DNA of 64,000 bases from Leeuwenhoekiella aequorea (GTDB lineage: Bacteria; Bacteroidota; Bacteroidia; Flavobacteriales; Flavobacteriaceae). Shown piece by piece: positions 1 to 9,446 of this stretch (position 1 is its first letter; each line of letters begins with the position of its first letter). Position numbers and translations under genes: made by a program. The notes under the pieces are model-generated. The model was not told the DNA's origin, made no database searches, and saw only the letters and a program-made list of their open reading frames with translations. The stretch lies in NCBI RefSeq assembly GCF_004104375.1, contig NZ_QOVM01000008.1, forward strand, positions 32,369-96,368, given 5' to 3'.

Positions 1-591
1 GTAACCACCCTTCTTTGGATAGCGCATTTCTTTAGCATAATAAACGTTTTCAGTTTCAGAAGTATAAGATCCTTTCAAAACTTCTTCTATATCCGGGCGA
101 TACATTCTATTACCAATCCAATCAACACCTAAATTTTCAGCATTTACAGTCCAATATTTTTTAGTGTACTTTATAGGATAATCTAATGCAAATTGTTCAC
201 CGTATTGATAAATTAGCCAATCTCTATAATTTTCAATATCAATCTCTGGTCGATTTATAAAATCATTTATTATCTTAACTTTTTCATCAACTGGCAAAGG
301 TGCTAAATTATTCTGAACAGGATGTCGTAACCAATACTTTCGATCAAAATTTTTGGCTTCTGGATTGTGCTTGTAATAGGGGGTTTGATCAAAAATAGAT
401 CTAACTTCCGGTTGATCGGCAAATGATAAATGTATTGCTTTATCAAAACGGAAACCCCGATATTCAATTTTGTCTAGTAACCCACCATAGGTATTTTGCA
501 TTTCAAGAATTTCAAATTCTTTACCTGCTTTTTTTAATTGATATGCCGCAGAAAGACCAGCTATACCTGCACCTAGTATAATAGTTTTCAT
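1..591 (-). CDS. FAD/NAD(P)-binding oxidoreductase, UDP-galactopyranose mutase/protoporphyrinogen-oxidase-like (3' end outside window)
   Basis: Reading leftward from the ATG at 591 gives 197 codons without a stop to the window edge, so the C-terminus is missing. The protein opens MKTIILGAGIAGLSAAYQL, a Rossmann dinucleotide-binding motif (GxGxxG), followed about 20 residues later by an acidic strand end (EILE), as in FAD-containing amine-oxidase-like and UDP-galactopyranose-mutase-like flavoproteins. Its ATG overlaps the stop of the upstream epimerase gene in an ATGA (588-591), so it is translationally coupled to the CDP-sugar genes. A role in modifying a nucleotide sugar or glycan is inferred from context; the substrate cannot be read from this fragment. 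Confidence 0.75.
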   Translation of the reverse strand, partial: MKTIILGAGIAGLSAAYQLKKAGKEFEILEMQNTYGGLLDKIEYRGFRFDKAIHLSFADQPEVRSIFDQTPYYKHNPEAKNFDRKYWLRHPVQNNLAPLPVDEKVKIINDFINRPEIDIENYRDWLIYQYGEQFALDYPIKYTKKYWTVNAENLGVDWIGNRMYRPDIEEVLKGSYTSETENVYYAKEMRYPKKGGY

Positions 592-1613
592 TTCAAATTA
601 AAATTAGCCCATTCCAAACTTTGCTCAATACCCGATCGGGTATTTGTATTGATTTTCCAATCTAAAATTTTGTTTGCTTTGGTATTGTCTGCGACAAAAA
701 CTAGTTGATCGCTTTCTCTAAATGGCAGCTGCTTATATTCCATTTTTATATCTAGTAATTCTTCTAAAAGCTTAAAAAGTTCTAAAAGGGATAAACTGTT
801 CACAATACCTCCACCTATATTAAAAACATTGCCTTTTGCTGTAGCAATATTATCTACTGCCTTAAAATACAGATTTACAACATCATCAGCGTGTAATACA
901 TCCCGCACCTGCTTACCATTTCCAGATATAGTAAACTTTTGCTGGACACTACCCTTCTTGATTTCTAAAGCTTTTTGGATAAACCAGCCTACCCAACCCT
1001 GATCTATAGTTGCATGCTGGTTACCACCATACATAGAAGAGTGTCTAAACACAACCGTCTTTAAACCATAAATCCTATGAAAATCTAATAAATATTGATC
1101 TGCTGCTCCTTTTGAACAACCATAGGGAGAATGAAAATCTAAAGGATACGTTTCTGGAAAACCCTTAGGATATTCTGTACAAACATATCGGGTATCTTTT
1201 TCTTCAAAATTTAGATCGGCAAAATCTCCATATACTTTATTGGATGAAGAATATAGTATTTGAGCATCAGGTGCATATTTGCGAATACTTTCTAATAAGT
1301 TGAAAGTACCTAATGCATTAATTTCAAAATCCATTCTGGGATTTGCAATGGAAGTTGTCATAGCAACCTGACCGGCAAGATGAAATACAACATCTGGCTT
1401 TTCCGTTCTTATAACGGTTTCAACATCGTTCGCATTTCTTATATCAAATGGGTAATATTTAAAATCACCTTTTAACCTTAGCCAATCGAGATTTGAAGAA
1501 CTTCCAAAACGAAAAAGATTATCAAAAACAACTAACTCTTCACCTCTTTTTAGTACTTCTGCCGCTAGATTACTTCCTATAAATCCACATCCGCCTGTTA
1601 TTAAATATTTCAT
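588..1613 (-). CDS. NAD-dependent epimerase, CDP-paratose 2-epimerase (tyvelose epimerase)-like
   Basis: 341-residue extended short-chain dehydrogenase/reductase (SDR). It has the N-terminal NAD motif GGCGFIG (residues 7-13) and an active-site SPYGCSK (YxxxK) near residue 163. The stretch RHSSMYGG...DQGWVGWF closely resembles what I recall of CDP-paratose 2-epimerases (RfbE), which invert C2 of CDP-paratose to give CDP-tyvelose. It follows genes for every earlier step of CDP-3,6-dideoxyhexose synthesis, which strengthens the call. Both ends overlap their neighbours by 4 nt (ATGA), so this is a tightly packed operon. Another 2-epimerase or 4-epimerase specificity is possible. Confidence 0.8.
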   Translation of the reverse strand: MKYLITGGCGFIGSNLAAEVLKRGEELVVFDNLFRFGSSSNLDWLRLKGDFKYYPFDIRNANDVETVIRTEKPDVVFHLAGQVAMTTSIANPRMDFEINALGTFNLLESIRKYAPDAQILYSSSNKVYGDFADLNFEEKDTRYVCTEYPKGFPETYPLDFHSPYGCSKGAADQYLLDFHRIYGLKTVVFRHSSMYGGNQHATIDQGWVGWFIQKALEIKKGSVQQKFTISGNGKQVRDVLHADDVVNLYFKAVDNIATAKGNVFNIGGGIVNSLSLLELFKLLEELLDIKMEYKQLPFRESDQLVFVADNTKANKILDWKINTNTRSGIEQSLEWANFNLK

Positions 1614-2491
1614 TTATAATTTTTTAAAGTTTTTTGTATTCCTTCATCAAGGCTATACTTAGGTACCCATCCTAAATCTGCTAAAGTTGAGTTATTTAAA
1701 ACAGGTTCCATAATTTCAGCTTCCCTGTAAGCTACTGCACCAAAATTCAACTTACTAACAACATCTAACCCTTTAAGATCATATAATTGCTCTGCAATTT
1801 TTAATATAAAGGCTTTTACGCTTGTAAATTTTTGAGTTGCTAAATCTAATTCGTTCCAACCAGAAAGTTTGTCTCTATGTTTAATAACTAAATTAAATGC
1901 GTCAACTACATCATCAATAAAAATAAAATCTCTCTTTTGTATGCCAGAAGTTAAGTTTATAAGTGACTCATTAGAATCAATCATCTTAGAAACTAACCAG
2001 TTTATAAATTTATTAGAATCATCTAATGGTCCATACATATGCTCAATTCTAAAATTTATAACATCAATAACATGAGACCTAGATTTTAACCAAGTTGCAA
2101 ATTGCCCCTTAGACAAGCTGTAATCATTAATGCTACGCGGCAATAATGTATCTGTATTAATAAATACCTTAACGCCTACTCTTACCGCCTGTTCTAAAAT
2201 TTTACATCCAAGCAGTATGTTAGTATCAATTAATTCACTGAGATCACTTCCTTTTCTGCCATAATTGCAAATAGTATGAATAACTAATTCTGGTTTAGAT
2301 TCTGAAAATATTTCTTCAATAGGCTTTTCATTAATATTAAAAGCTTTACATACTTTCAATTCTTCTTCTATTCTCCAGATATTTGATTCTGATCTTTTTA
2401 ATATTATTACTTCAAAACCTCTACTTAGAAAGTTCTTTACTAGATAACTTCCCAAGAATCCCGTAGCACCAGTGATTAGTATTTTTCGCAA
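1610..2491 (-). CDS. NAD(P)-dependent reductase, CDP-paratose/CDP-abequose synthase-like
   Basis: 293-residue SDR with N-terminal GATGFLG and a catalytic YSLSK (YxxxK) near residue 124. Its length matches RfbJ (abequose synthase) and RfbS (paratose synthase), which reduce the C4 keto group of CDP-3,6-dideoxy-4-ketoglucose. It lies directly after RfbH and before a tyvelose-epimerase-like gene, which favours paratose synthase (RfbS) because paratose is that epimerase's substrate. The sequence alone does not settle C4 stereochemistry. It ends in a 4-nt overlap with the next gene. Confidence 0.7.
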   Translation of the reverse strand: MRKILITGATGFLGSYLVKNFLSRGFEVIILKRSESNIWRIEEELKVCKAFNINEKPIEEIFSESKPELVIHTICNYGRKGSDLSELIDTNILLGCKILEQAVRVGVKVFINTDTLLPRSINDYSLSKGQFATWLKSRSHVIDVINFRIEHMYGPLDDSNKFINWLVSKMIDSNESLINLTSGIQKRDFIFIDDVVDAFNLVIKHRDKLSGWNELDLATQKFTSVKAFILKIAEQLYDLKGLDVVSKLNFGAVAYREAEIMEPVLNNSTLADLGWVPKYSLDEGIQKTLKNYK

Positions 2492-2494
2492 AAT

Positions 2495-3820
2495 TTAAAA
2501 ATTTAATCCAAAAAATTCTTCCAGTTTTTCCCCAACAAAATCAAAATGTTCCTGTCCTAAAGCAGGATAAATGCCAATCCAGAAGGTACTGTTCATTGTT
2601 TCATCTGTGTTTTTCAGATCCCCTACAACTCGATAATCAACATCCTTGAAGTAAGGTTGTTTGGTTAAGTTTCCTGCAAAAAGTAGTCTAGAACCTATTT
2701 TATTGTCATCTAAGTATCTCAATAAATCTACTCTATTAACTCCTGCTTCTTCTTTAAGAGTTATAGGAAATCCAAACCAGGAAGGGTTACTATTGGGAGT
2801 TGTCACCGGTAATTTAATAAAATCGGTCAATGATTCCAGTCTGCTATATAGTAACTTAAAGTTTTCTCTTCTCTTATCAATAAATCCCTGAGCCTTATCA
2901 ATCTGAGCAAGACCACAAGCCGCCTGCATGTCTGTTATTTTAAGATTATACCCTGAATGTGAATAAACGTATTTATGGTCATAACCGTACGGTAACTCGC
3001 CATGTTTTTGCTCAAAGCGGCAGCCGCAAGTGTTATCACAGCCCGGTGGACAATAACAATCTCTACCCCAATCTCTAAAAGATTCTGCAATTGTTTTTAA
3101 TTCTGAATTGTTTGTAAATACAACTCCTCCTTCACCCATGGTGATATGATGTGCAGGATAAAAACTTAAGGTAGCAAGATCTCCAAAGGTTCCGCAAAGT
3201 TGACCATTGTAGGTTGCCCCCAATGCATCGCATGTATCTTCAATTAACCAAAGCTTATACTTATTACATAGGGCACGAATTTTACCTAAATCAAAAGGAT
3301 TACCTAAGGTGTGTGCCAGCATGATTGCTTTAGTCTTAGGCGTAATTGCTGCTTCTACAAGGTCGGCATTGATGTTGTGTGTATCTATATCAACATCAAC
3401 AAAAACGGGAACTGCCCCAAATTGGATAATGGGATTTACAGTTGTGGGAAAACCGGCTGCTACTCCTATTACTTCATCTCCCTTTTTAATGGCGCGATCA
3501 CCCAATTTTGGAGAGGTAAGTGTTGAAAACGCAACTAAATTTGCTGAAGATCCTGAATTCACAGTCAAACAATGTTTAACCCCAAGAAATTTTTCAAGCT
3601 TCCGCTCAAAAAGTTCATTAAATCGACCGGTCGTTAACCAGCCGTCTAATGAAGCTTCAACCATATTTAGAATTTCGTGCTTGTCTAAGACTTTTCCCGC
3701 AGGAGGTATCACCGTTTTCCCGGGCTCAAATGCTTTAGGTTTGTATTTTTCTTCTGCAAATTTCGTTACCAGATCTGCAATTTCTTTACGCAATATTTCT
3801 TCTTTATTTACTGTTTCCAT
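2495..3820 (-). CDS. rfbH: CDP-4-dehydro-6-deoxyglucose 3-dehydratase (E1)
   Basis: 441 residues, the usual length for RfbH/AscC/DdhC. This PMP-dependent, iron-sulfur dehydratase of the DegT/aminotransferase fold removes the C3 hydroxyl of CDP-4-keto-6-deoxyglucose together with the reductase RfbI/AscD. In SFYPAHHITMGEGG the lysine that normally binds PLP is replaced by histidine, the hallmark of this subfamily. A cysteine-rich segment near residues 255-270 (CYCPPGCDNTCGC) supplies [2Fe-2S] ligands. It sits between the paratose/abequose synthase and CDP-glucose dehydratase genes with gaps of 3 and 5 nt. Confidence 0.95.
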   Translation of the reverse strand: METVNKEEILRKEIADLVTKFAEEKYKPKAFEPGKTVIPPAGKVLDKHEILNMVEASLDGWLTTGRFNELFERKLEKFLGVKHCLTVNSGSSANLVAFSTLTSPKLGDRAIKKGDEVIGVAAGFPTTVNPIIQFGAVPVFVDVDIDTHNINADLVEAAITPKTKAIMLAHTLGNPFDLGKIRALCNKYKLWLIEDTCDALGATYNGQLCGTFGDLATLSFYPAHHITMGEGGVVFTNNSELKTIAESFRDWGRDCYCPPGCDNTCGCRFEQKHGELPYGYDHKYVYSHSGYNLKITDMQAACGLAQIDKAQGFIDKRRENFKLLYSRLESLTDFIKLPVTTPNSNPSWFGFPITLKEEAGVNRVDLLRYLDDNKIGSRLLFAGNLTKQPYFKDVDYRVVGDLKNTDETMNSTFWIGIYPALGQEHFDFVGEKLEEFFGLNF

Positions 3821-3825
3821 TTTAC

Positions 3826-4896
3826 CTAATTATAATTAGCAATTTCTTTTTTACACAATTCTTGAACATCAGCCCCCTTTAACCAGGATTGATGCCAGGA
3901 AATAATTCTCGAGAGCGTTTCTTGTAAATTCCAGGTGGGCTCCCACTTTAATTGGGCTTTGGCTTTAGAACAATCTAATTTTAAAAAACCCGCCTCATGA
4001 GGATTCGTGTTTTTATCCAATTCCCAGGTTGCTGTTCCCTCCCATTTTTCGACCATTTCATCCAATATCCAGGTCACCGGTCTACAATCTTCGTCCTTAG
4101 GACCAAAATTCCATCCTTCTGCATAAGAAGCTCCTTGTTCATATAATGCTTCTGCCAAAATTAAATAACCAGACAAAGGCTCCAATACATGTTGCCAGGG
4201 GCGCGTAGATAGGGGGTTACGTATCACTACAGCTTCCTCTTTCTCAAAAGCTTTTAAAATATCTGGTATCAACCTGTCTACAGCCCAATCTCCACCTCCG
4301 ATTACATTTCCTGCACGTGCAGAAGCAAGATTAGCGGTATTCTCTGTTGAAAAAAAAGATTTCCGATAAGCAGCTGTTACCAATTCTGCACAACCTTTAC
4401 TAGCACTGTAGGGGTCGTGCCCTCCCATAGGCTCATATTCGCGATAGCCCCAGGGCCACTCTTTATTTTCATAACATTTATCTGTAGTAACAGATACGAT
4501 AGCTTTTAAATTCTTAGAACTTCTGGCAGCTTGCAAGACATTTGCAGTACCCATAACATTGGTCTCAAATGTTTCAAGTGGCTCTTCATAAGATAGTCGC
4601 ACCAAAGGCTGCGCTGCCATATGAATAAGTACATCAGGATTAAATTCTTCAATAGATTTTTTTAAATTTTGAAAATCACGTATATCCCCTATTTCAGAAT
4701 TTACCAGTTCAGCTATTCGAGCTTCTTCAAACAGAGCCGGTGTTGTATTTGGAGCTAGTGAATATCCTTTGACTTCAGCACCAAGTTCAGATAACCAAAT
4801 GGATAGCCAACTTCCTTTAAAACCGGTATGCCCTGTAAGAAATACTTTTTTTCCCTTCCAAAATGAGGGATTTACCCTTCTATTTAATCCTTCCAT
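3826..4896 (-). CDS. rfbG: CDP-glucose 4,6-dehydratase
   Basis: 356-residue SDR. It carries the NAD motif GHTGFKGSW (residues 22-30), which is characteristic of CDP-glucose 4,6-dehydratases, and a catalytic YSASK near residue 162. It converts CDP-glucose to CDP-4-keto-6-deoxyglucose, the second step towards 3,6-dideoxyhexoses. Its start overlaps the 3' end of the cytidylyltransferase gene by 13 nt, so the two are probably translationally coupled. Confidence 0.95.
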   Translation of the reverse strand: MEGLNRRVNPSFWKGKKVFLTGHTGFKGSWLSIWLSELGAEVKGYSLAPNTTPALFEEARIAELVNSEIGDIRDFQNLKKSIEEFNPDVLIHMAAQPLVRLSYEEPLETFETNVMGTANVLQAARSSKNLKAIVSVTTDKCYENKEWPWGYREYEPMGGHDPYSASKGCAELVTAAYRKSFFSTENTANLASARAGNVIGGGDWAVDRLIPDILKAFEKEEAVVIRNPLSTRPWQHVLEPLSGYLILAEALYEQGASYAEGWNFGPKDEDCRPVTWILDEMVEKWEGTATWELDKNTNPHEAGFLKLDCSKAKAQLKWEPTWNLQETLSRIISWHQSWLKGADVQELCKKEIANYN

Positions 4897-5660
4897 AATT
4901 TCCAGGGGGCTTTATTAGAATCCCAGAGCTCTTCCAGCATATTCTTATCTCTCAGCGTGTCCATAGGTTGCCAGAATCCATTATGACTGTAACTCATAAG
5001 CTGGCCATCTGTTGCAAGACCTTTTAAAGGTTCTTGCTCCCAAGTTGAATCATCTCCGGGAATACGATCTATTACTTTTGGTGAGAGCACAAAAAAGCCA
5101 CCATTAATACGAGCTCCATCTCCTTTAGGCTTTTCCTGAAAGCGCTTTACCTGGTTATCTTGAATATCTAAAGCTCCAAATCTTCCCGGAGGAAATGTTG
5201 CTGTTAGTGTGGCGTCTTTACCATGAGATTTGTGAAAATTAATCAATGCCTTAATATCGATATCTGAAACTCCATCCCCGTAAGTAAAACAGAAAGCTTC
5301 TTCATCTTTCAGATACTCTGATACGCGTCTAAGTCTACCACCGGTCATAGACTCATCACCAGTATCTACAAGGGTTACGGTCCAGGGTTCAGCTCGCTTT
5401 TCATGAACAATCATTTTATTATCTTTCATGTTAAACGTAACATCCGATTGATGCAGAAAATAATTAGCGAAATATTCTTTTATAACGTACCCTTTATACC
5501 CACAGCAAATGATAAAATCATTAATCCCGTGATGAGAGTACATTTTCATAATATGCCATAGAATAGGTTTACCCCCAATTTCTACCATAGGCTTTGGTTT
5601 TGACACCGTTTCTTCACTTAAACGGGTTCCGAGCCCGCCTGCTAAAATTACAAGTTTCAT
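4884..5660 (-). CDS. rfbF: Glucose-1-phosphate cytidylyltransferase
   Basis: 258-residue nucleotidyltransferase with the signature [11 protein letters not shown]...[16 protein letters not shown] at the N-terminus (G-x-G-T-R-L plus the K-P-M substrate loop). It forms CDP-glucose from glucose 1-phosphate and CTP, the entry step of the CDP-dideoxyhexose branch. The length is typical of RfbF. It overlaps rfbG by 13 nt and lies 7 nt after the reductase gene. Confidence 0.95.
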   Translation of the reverse strand: MKLVILAGGLGTRLSEETVSKPKPMVEIGGKPILWHIMKMYSHHGINDFIICCGYKGYVIKEYFANYFLHQSDVTFNMKDNKMIVHEKRAEPWTVTLVDTGDESMTGGRLRRVSEYLKDEEAFCFTYGDGVSDIDIKALINFHKSHGKDATLTATFPPGRFGALDIQDNQVKRFQEKPKGDGARINGGFFVLSPKVIDRIPGDDSTWEQEPLKGLATDGQLMSYSHNGFWQPMDTLRDKNMLEELWDSNKAPWKLWKD

Positions 5661-5667
5661 ACTTAAA

Positions 5668-6654
5668 TTAATTTGAGATTACAAAGGCATCAGAATAAAA
5701 ATTAGATTCCTGAAGGCCGTTATCAGTTAACAATTTTTGAGATGTATTGATCATGGCTTCAGAACCACAGGCATATACCTGAGCATTCGTAAGGTTAATA
5801 TTTTGTTGTATCACTACATCTTGAACATAACCTATATCACCAGTCCAATCTTGATTTGATCTGGATAAAACAGGTATATACTTCAAATTTAACTTTTTAA
5901 ACTCCGGCTCCCAGAAAAAATCAGGAGTAAAACGACCTCCCCAAAAAAGATAAATTTCCGTTTTAAGAGTTTCTTCTTGTTCGGCTAGTTTTTCTAAAAT
6001 AGCTTTTATTGGAGCTATACCGGTACCTGTAGCCAGAAAAATAACGGTCTCCACGTTCGCTATATTTCTTAAAAAAAAAGTACCTAACGGACCTTCAATT
6101 CTTAAAAGATCTCCTATGGTAGCTTCATTAAACCAGTAATTACTCATCACCCCACCTGGATAGTTTTTGATAAGGAATTCCAGCTTACCGTCAGAACGTA
6201 GGGAATTTGCGATTGAATAACTCCGCTTGATATCTGCTTTAATAATGTTTACATATTGACCTGATAGAAAATTAAGCTTCTGTGCGGGTGGGGTACGAAA
6301 TACGATTTGAACAACATCTTTTTTAAGATAATTAATCGCATCAATCTTTGCGGGGATGGTTTTAGTATCTGGTATATTATACGAACCTAAATCTTCAATA
6401 TCCAATTCTATATCTGAACACGGCTTAGCATTACAAGTCAAGGTATATCCTAGTTCTTTTTCTTCGCTTGATAATACAAATTCATCTTGGATGTTTTCAA
6501 CTTGACCCTTTATAATTAATGCTCTACAACTTTTACATCGTGCAGTCAAACAACTATGCTCCAATAATATACCATTTCGTTTCGCTCCTTGGAAAATGGT
6601 TTCTGAGCTTTCGCAAGTAAAAGTTTTTGAATCTTTTAATTTTACTTCAAACAT
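5668..6654 (-). CDS. CDP-6-deoxy-delta-3,4-glucoseen reductase-like (2Fe-2S, FAD, NADH)
   Basis: 328 residues in three modules. An N-terminal plant-type ferredoxin domain has a cluster motif [10 protein letters not shown] (C-x4-C-x2-C) near residue 35 and a fourth Cys around residue 74. A FAD domain has RSYSIAN near residue 145, and a C-terminal NADH domain has [11 protein letters not shown]. This is the E3 (AscD/DdhD/RfbI) architecture that passes electrons to RfbH during C3 deoxygenation. Its place directly upstream of rfbF-rfbG-rfbH fits. A generic ferredoxin-NAD reductase is the alternative, but context makes it unlikely. Confidence 0.85.
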   Translation of the reverse strand: MFEVKLKDSKTFTCESSETIFQGAKRNGILLEHSCLTARCKSCRALIIKGQVENIQDEFVLSSEEKELGYTLTCNAKPCSDIELDIEDLGSYNIPDTKTIPAKIDAINYLKKDVVQIVFRTPPAQKLNFLSGQYVNIIKADIKRSYSIANSLRSDGKLEFLIKNYPGGVMSNYWFNEATIGDLLRIEGPLGTFFLRNIANVETVIFLATGTGIAPIKAILEKLAEQEETLKTEIYLFWGGRFTPDFFWEPEFKKLNLKYIPVLSRSNQDWTGDIGYVQDVVIQQNINLTNAQVYACGSEAMINTSQKLLTDNGLQESNFYSDAFVISN

Positions 6655-6657
6655 GCT

Positions 6658-7785
6658 TTAATTTTTATACCACTGGTAGGCTTGTTCAACTCCAGATTCA
6701 AGCATTACCTCATACTCCCAACCCAACGCTTTTAATTTGGAGACATCGGTCAGTTTTTTCATGGTTCCATCAGGCTTCTCGGTATTAAAATAGAGTTCTC
6801 CGTTAAAACCTACCGTTGTTTTAACTAGATGTGCCAGATCGTAAATGGAAATATCTTCTCCCGTGCCAATATTGATGTGGGTGTTGCGAATTTCACCGGT
6901 ATTGCCCTTTTGCCCCTCGACTGCGCTCGGGGTGACATCACTAAAATCGCGGTTTTCCATAATAAAGACACAGGCATCGGCCATATCTTCACTCCACAAA
7001 AATTCGCGCATAGGTTTACCAGTTCCCCAGATCTCCACCCGTACCGAGTTCCCCTCCTGACCTTCCCCAAAGGGGAAGGTACTACGTATTCCGTAGTTGC
7101 CTAATATTGTAAGTATAGCCTCTTCTGAAGCATTACCATCTACGCCTTCAATCGGCAGCTTATTCAAGTCTTTCCGAAGCGCTTCCCAGTTATTTTGCTC
7201 CAGAGCTTTACCTAGATGCATTTTACGAATTAAAGCCGGAAGTACATGTGATTTCTCTAAATCAAAATTATCATTAGGTCCATACAAATTAGTAGGCATC
7301 ACCGAAATAAAGTTGGTACCGTATTGCAGGTTATAACTTTCACACATCTTAATCCCCGCAATTTTTGCAATAGCATACGGTTCGTTCGTATATTCTAAAA
7401 CATCGGTCAGCAGATACTCCTCTTTCATAGGTTGCGGACAGTTCTTCGGGTAAATACAGGTACTCCCCAAAAACAACAGCTTTTTCACCCCATGTAAATA
7501 CGCCTGATGAATCACATGGTTTTGAATCATGAGATTCTCATAAATGAAATCGGCTCTATACGTGTTGTTCGCTACTATACCTCCAACTTTTGCCGCAGCA
7601 AGAATCACATATTCGGGTTGTTCAGCTTCAAAAAATGCAGCTACTGCATTAGAATCTCTTAAGTCAAGTTCGCTACTGGTACGATACACCAGATTGGTAT
7701 ATCCCTTAGATGTGAGATTATTTACAATCGCAGAACCCACCAGTCCGCGATGTCCTGCTACATATATTTTAGAATCTTTATTCAT
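6658..7785 (-). CDS. fcl: GDP-L-fucose synthase, enlarged by repeat-derived in-frame insertions
   Basis: 375-residue SDR that epimerizes and reduces GDP-4-keto-6-deoxymannose to GDP-L-fucose, partner of gmd nearby. N-terminal GHRGLVGSAI (residues 11-20), SSTCIYPKNCPQPM-type loop near 108-120 and catalytic Y137-x3-K141 are intact. Family members are usually about 310-325 residues. The extra length lies at about residues 196-247 and 281-293 and includes DNA-level palindromic repeats (7050-7083 and 6913-6932) read as TFPFGEGQEGN and TPSAVEGQKGN. The catalytic core looks complete, so the enzyme is probably active with surface loops added. Confidence 0.92.
   Translation of the reverse strand: MNKDSKIYVAGHRGLVGSAIVNNLTSKGYTNLVYRTSSELDLRDSNAVAAFFEAEQPEYVILAAAKVGGIVANNTYRADFIYENLMIQNHVIHQAYLHGVKKLLFLGSTCIYPKNCPQPMKEEYLLTDVLEYTNEPYAIAKIAGIKMCESYNLQYGTNFISVMPTNLYGPNDNFDLEKSHVLPALIRKMHLGKALEQNNWEALRKDLNKLPIEGVDGNASEEAILTILGNYGIRSTFPFGEGQEGNSVRVEIWGTGKPMREFLWSEDMADACVFIMENRDFSDVTPSAVEGQKGNTGEIRNTHINIGTGEDISIYDLAHLVKTTVGFNGELYFNTEKPDGTMKKLTDVSKLKALGWEYEVMLESGVEQAYQWYKN
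6913..6932 (-). repeat. Short interspersed repeat inside fcl (GAGCGCAGTCG core)
   Basis: On the minus strand this reads CCCCGAGCGCAGTCGAGGGG. The 12-bp core CGAGCGCAGTCG (plus positions 6918-6929) recurs exactly inside trpF at 19768-19779. It is translated in frame as part of a loop (about residues 285-290) of the fcl product. The GAGCGCAGTCGAG motif resembles short repeats I recall as common in flavobacterial genomes; copy number outside the window cannot be checked here. Confidence 0.7.
7050..7083. repeat. Palindromic repeat inside fcl (CCTTCCCC-AAA-GGGGAAGG)
   Basis: A perfect 8-bp inverted repeat, CCTTCCCC/GGGGAAGG with an AAA loop (7061-7079), preceded by CCCCTCCTGA. It is translated in frame within fcl (about residues 236-247). 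Its sequence resembles the TTCCCCTTTGGGGAAGG-type repeats that I recall being scattered through Flavobacteriia genomes. It is a different element from the GAGCGCAGTCG repeat about 130 bp away in the same gene. Confidence 0.7.
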
Positions 7786-7811
7786 ACGTTTATATCACAG
7801 ATTTTAATTTT

Positions 7812-8267
7812 GATTGCGCGGATTATGCTCAGATTGCTGACGTATTAATTAATCGTTTCCAGGTCAGACTTTTTTCACCGAAATTAATTAGCAGTCCGAC
7901 CTGTTTATGTGTTGCTTTTAAATAGTTAATCACCTGTTTTTCCATTGATTTATTTATAAAGGTAGCAGTCTTTAATTCTAAAATAATACGATCAAAACAC
8001 AGAAAATCAGCCCTATAATACTTATCTAACTTTTGACCCTTATAATAAATGGGTAGTAGTTTTTGATCCTCAAAAGGTATTTCTTCTTCTATAAATTCTC
8101 TGCATAACACTTCTTGATAAACAGATTCTAAAAACCCAGAGCCGAGATTACGATGAACGTTCATACACACGCCTATTATTTTAAAGGTTTGATCCTCATA
8201 TAATAATCCTGACATTTGATTCTAAAAATAAAGGCAAATGTGATCTTCATTTATAATCCGCGTAATC
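7812..8267. repeat. 15-bp inverted repeat flanking the GxxExxY gene
   Basis: GATTGCGCGGATTAT at 7812-7826 and ATAATCCGCGTAATC at 8253-8267 are inverted copies with 14 of 15 matches. They bracket the 129-codon GxxExxY gene almost exactly, 2 nt from its stop and 37 nt from its start. A related fragment (AATCTGCGCAAT) follows at 8277-8288. The arrangement suggests a small cassette inserted between fcl and gmd; no transposase is present. Confidence 0.6.
7829..8215 (-). CDS. GxxExxY protein
   Basis: 128 residues with the family-defining GSGFLESVY (GxxExxY) near residues 26-34, followed by an ADFLCFDRIILELK segment whose acidic/ELK pattern resembles a PD-(D/E)XK nuclease core. The family is known mainly from its conservation, and its biochemical function is not established. 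Unlike its neighbours it has no obvious role in sugar-nucleotide synthesis, has wider gaps on both sides (43 and 84 nt) and is framed by an inverted repeat, so it looks like an insertion into the polysaccharide operon. It keeps the operon's direction. Confidence 0.85.
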   Translation of the reverse strand: MSGLLYEDQTFKIIGVCMNVHRNLGSGFLESVYQEVLCREFIEEEIPFEDQKLLPIYYKGQKLDKYYRADFLCFDRIILELKTATFINKSMEKQVINYLKATHKQVGLLINFGEKSLTWKRLINTSAI

Positions 8268-8299
8268 AGCTTTTCGAATCTGCGCAATACCATCTCTAT

Positions 8300-9412
8300 T
8301 TACTCGAAATAATTTAAGATACGATACCCGCCATCCTTCAAGTACTGATCCTTTTTCATAAGCTTCAAATCACTCTGCATCATATCAGTAACCAGGTCTT
8401 TCAATTCATATTCCGGAACCCAACCTAATTTTTCTTTGGCTTTGGTCGCATCTCCAATCAATAAGTCAACTTCCGTAGGTCTAAAATATTTAGGATCTAC
8501 CGCTAAGACTTCCTTCCCAATTTCAAGTTGGTATTCGGGGTTGTTACAGGCTTTGACATAACCTTTCTCTTCAACGCCTTCACCTTTAAATTCGAGTTCA
8601 ATACCCGCGTGTCCAAAAGCCATACGTACAAAATCACGTACCGGTGTAGTTTTATTGGTTGCGATTACCCAGTCTTCAGCTTCGTCTGCCTGTAAAATCA
8701 TCCACATCATACGTACATAATCTTTGGCATGTCCCCAGTCGCGTTTCGCATCCAGATTTCCTAAATAAATTTTATCCTGAAGTCCTAAAGCAATACGCGA
8801 AGCTGCGCGGGTTATTTTACGGGTTACAAAAGTTTCTCCACGTATTGGAGACTCGTGATTGAATAAAATACCATTACACGCATACATCCCATAGGCTTCG
8901 CGGTAATTCACAGTAATCCAATACGCATACATTTTTGCAACTGCATATGGAGAACGTGGGTAAAAAGGAGTCGTTTCCGTTTGTGGAACTTCCTGTACTT
9001 TACCATATAACTCGGAAGTAGACGCCTGATAGATTCGTGTTTTATCGCCTAAGCCTAATAAACGCACGGCATCTAGAATACGTAATGTTCCTAAACCATC
9101 TGCATTACCCGTATATTCCGGAACTTCAAACGACACCTGAACATGACTCATCGCCGCAAGATTGTAGATTTCATCAGGTTGTATTTCCTGTATTAAGCGG
9201 ATTAGGTTTGTACTATCGGTCATATCCCCATAATGCAATATAAAATTACGATGTTCTACATGAGGGTCCTGATATAAATGATCAATACGATCGGTATTAA
9301 ACAACGAAGATCTACGCTTTAAGCCGTGTACCTGATATCCTTTTTTTAATAAAAACTCACTTAAATATGCGCCGTCCTGCCCCGTTACGCCGGTGATTAA
9401 TGCTACTTTCAT
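8300..9412 (-). CDS. gmd: GDP-mannose 4,6-dehydratase
   Basis: 370-residue SDR with [15 protein letters not shown] at residues 8-22, the typical NADP-binding motif of Gmd, and a catalytic YAVAK near residue 152. It converts GDP-mannose to GDP-4-keto-6-deoxymannose, which the nearby fcl product turns into GDP-L-fucose. The two genes are separated only by the GxxExxY gene. Length is normal for the family. Confidence 0.97.
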   Translation of the reverse strand: MKVALITGVTGQDGAYLSEFLLKKGYQVHGLKRRSSLFNTDRIDHLYQDPHVEHRNFILHYGDMTDSTNLIRLIQEIQPDEIYNLAAMSHVQVSFEVPEYTGNADGLGTLRILDAVRLLGLGDKTRIYQASTSELYGKVQEVPQTETTPFYPRSPYAVAKMYAYWITVNYREAYGMYACNGILFNHESPIRGETFVTRKITRAASRIALGLQDKIYLGNLDAKRDWGHAKDYVRMMWMILQADEAEDWVIATNKTTPVRDFVRMAFGHAGIELEFKGEGVEEKGYVKACNNPEYQLEIGKEVLAVDPKYFRPTEVDLLIGDATKAKEKLGWVPEYELKDLVTDMMQSDLKLMKKDQYLKDGGYRILNYFE

Positions 9413-9446
9413 AATTGATGGGTATAAAAAATAAAATTTAAATGTG

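Noticed and set aside
3309..3839. 176-codon plus-strand ORF opposite rfbH
   Set aside because: It lies wholly antisense to a well-conserved gene, and its translation resembles no family.
6825..7104. Overlapping ORFs on both strands within fcl
   Set aside because: They coincide with the GC-richer palindromic repeats, which lack stops in several frames. The fcl frame carries the family motifs.
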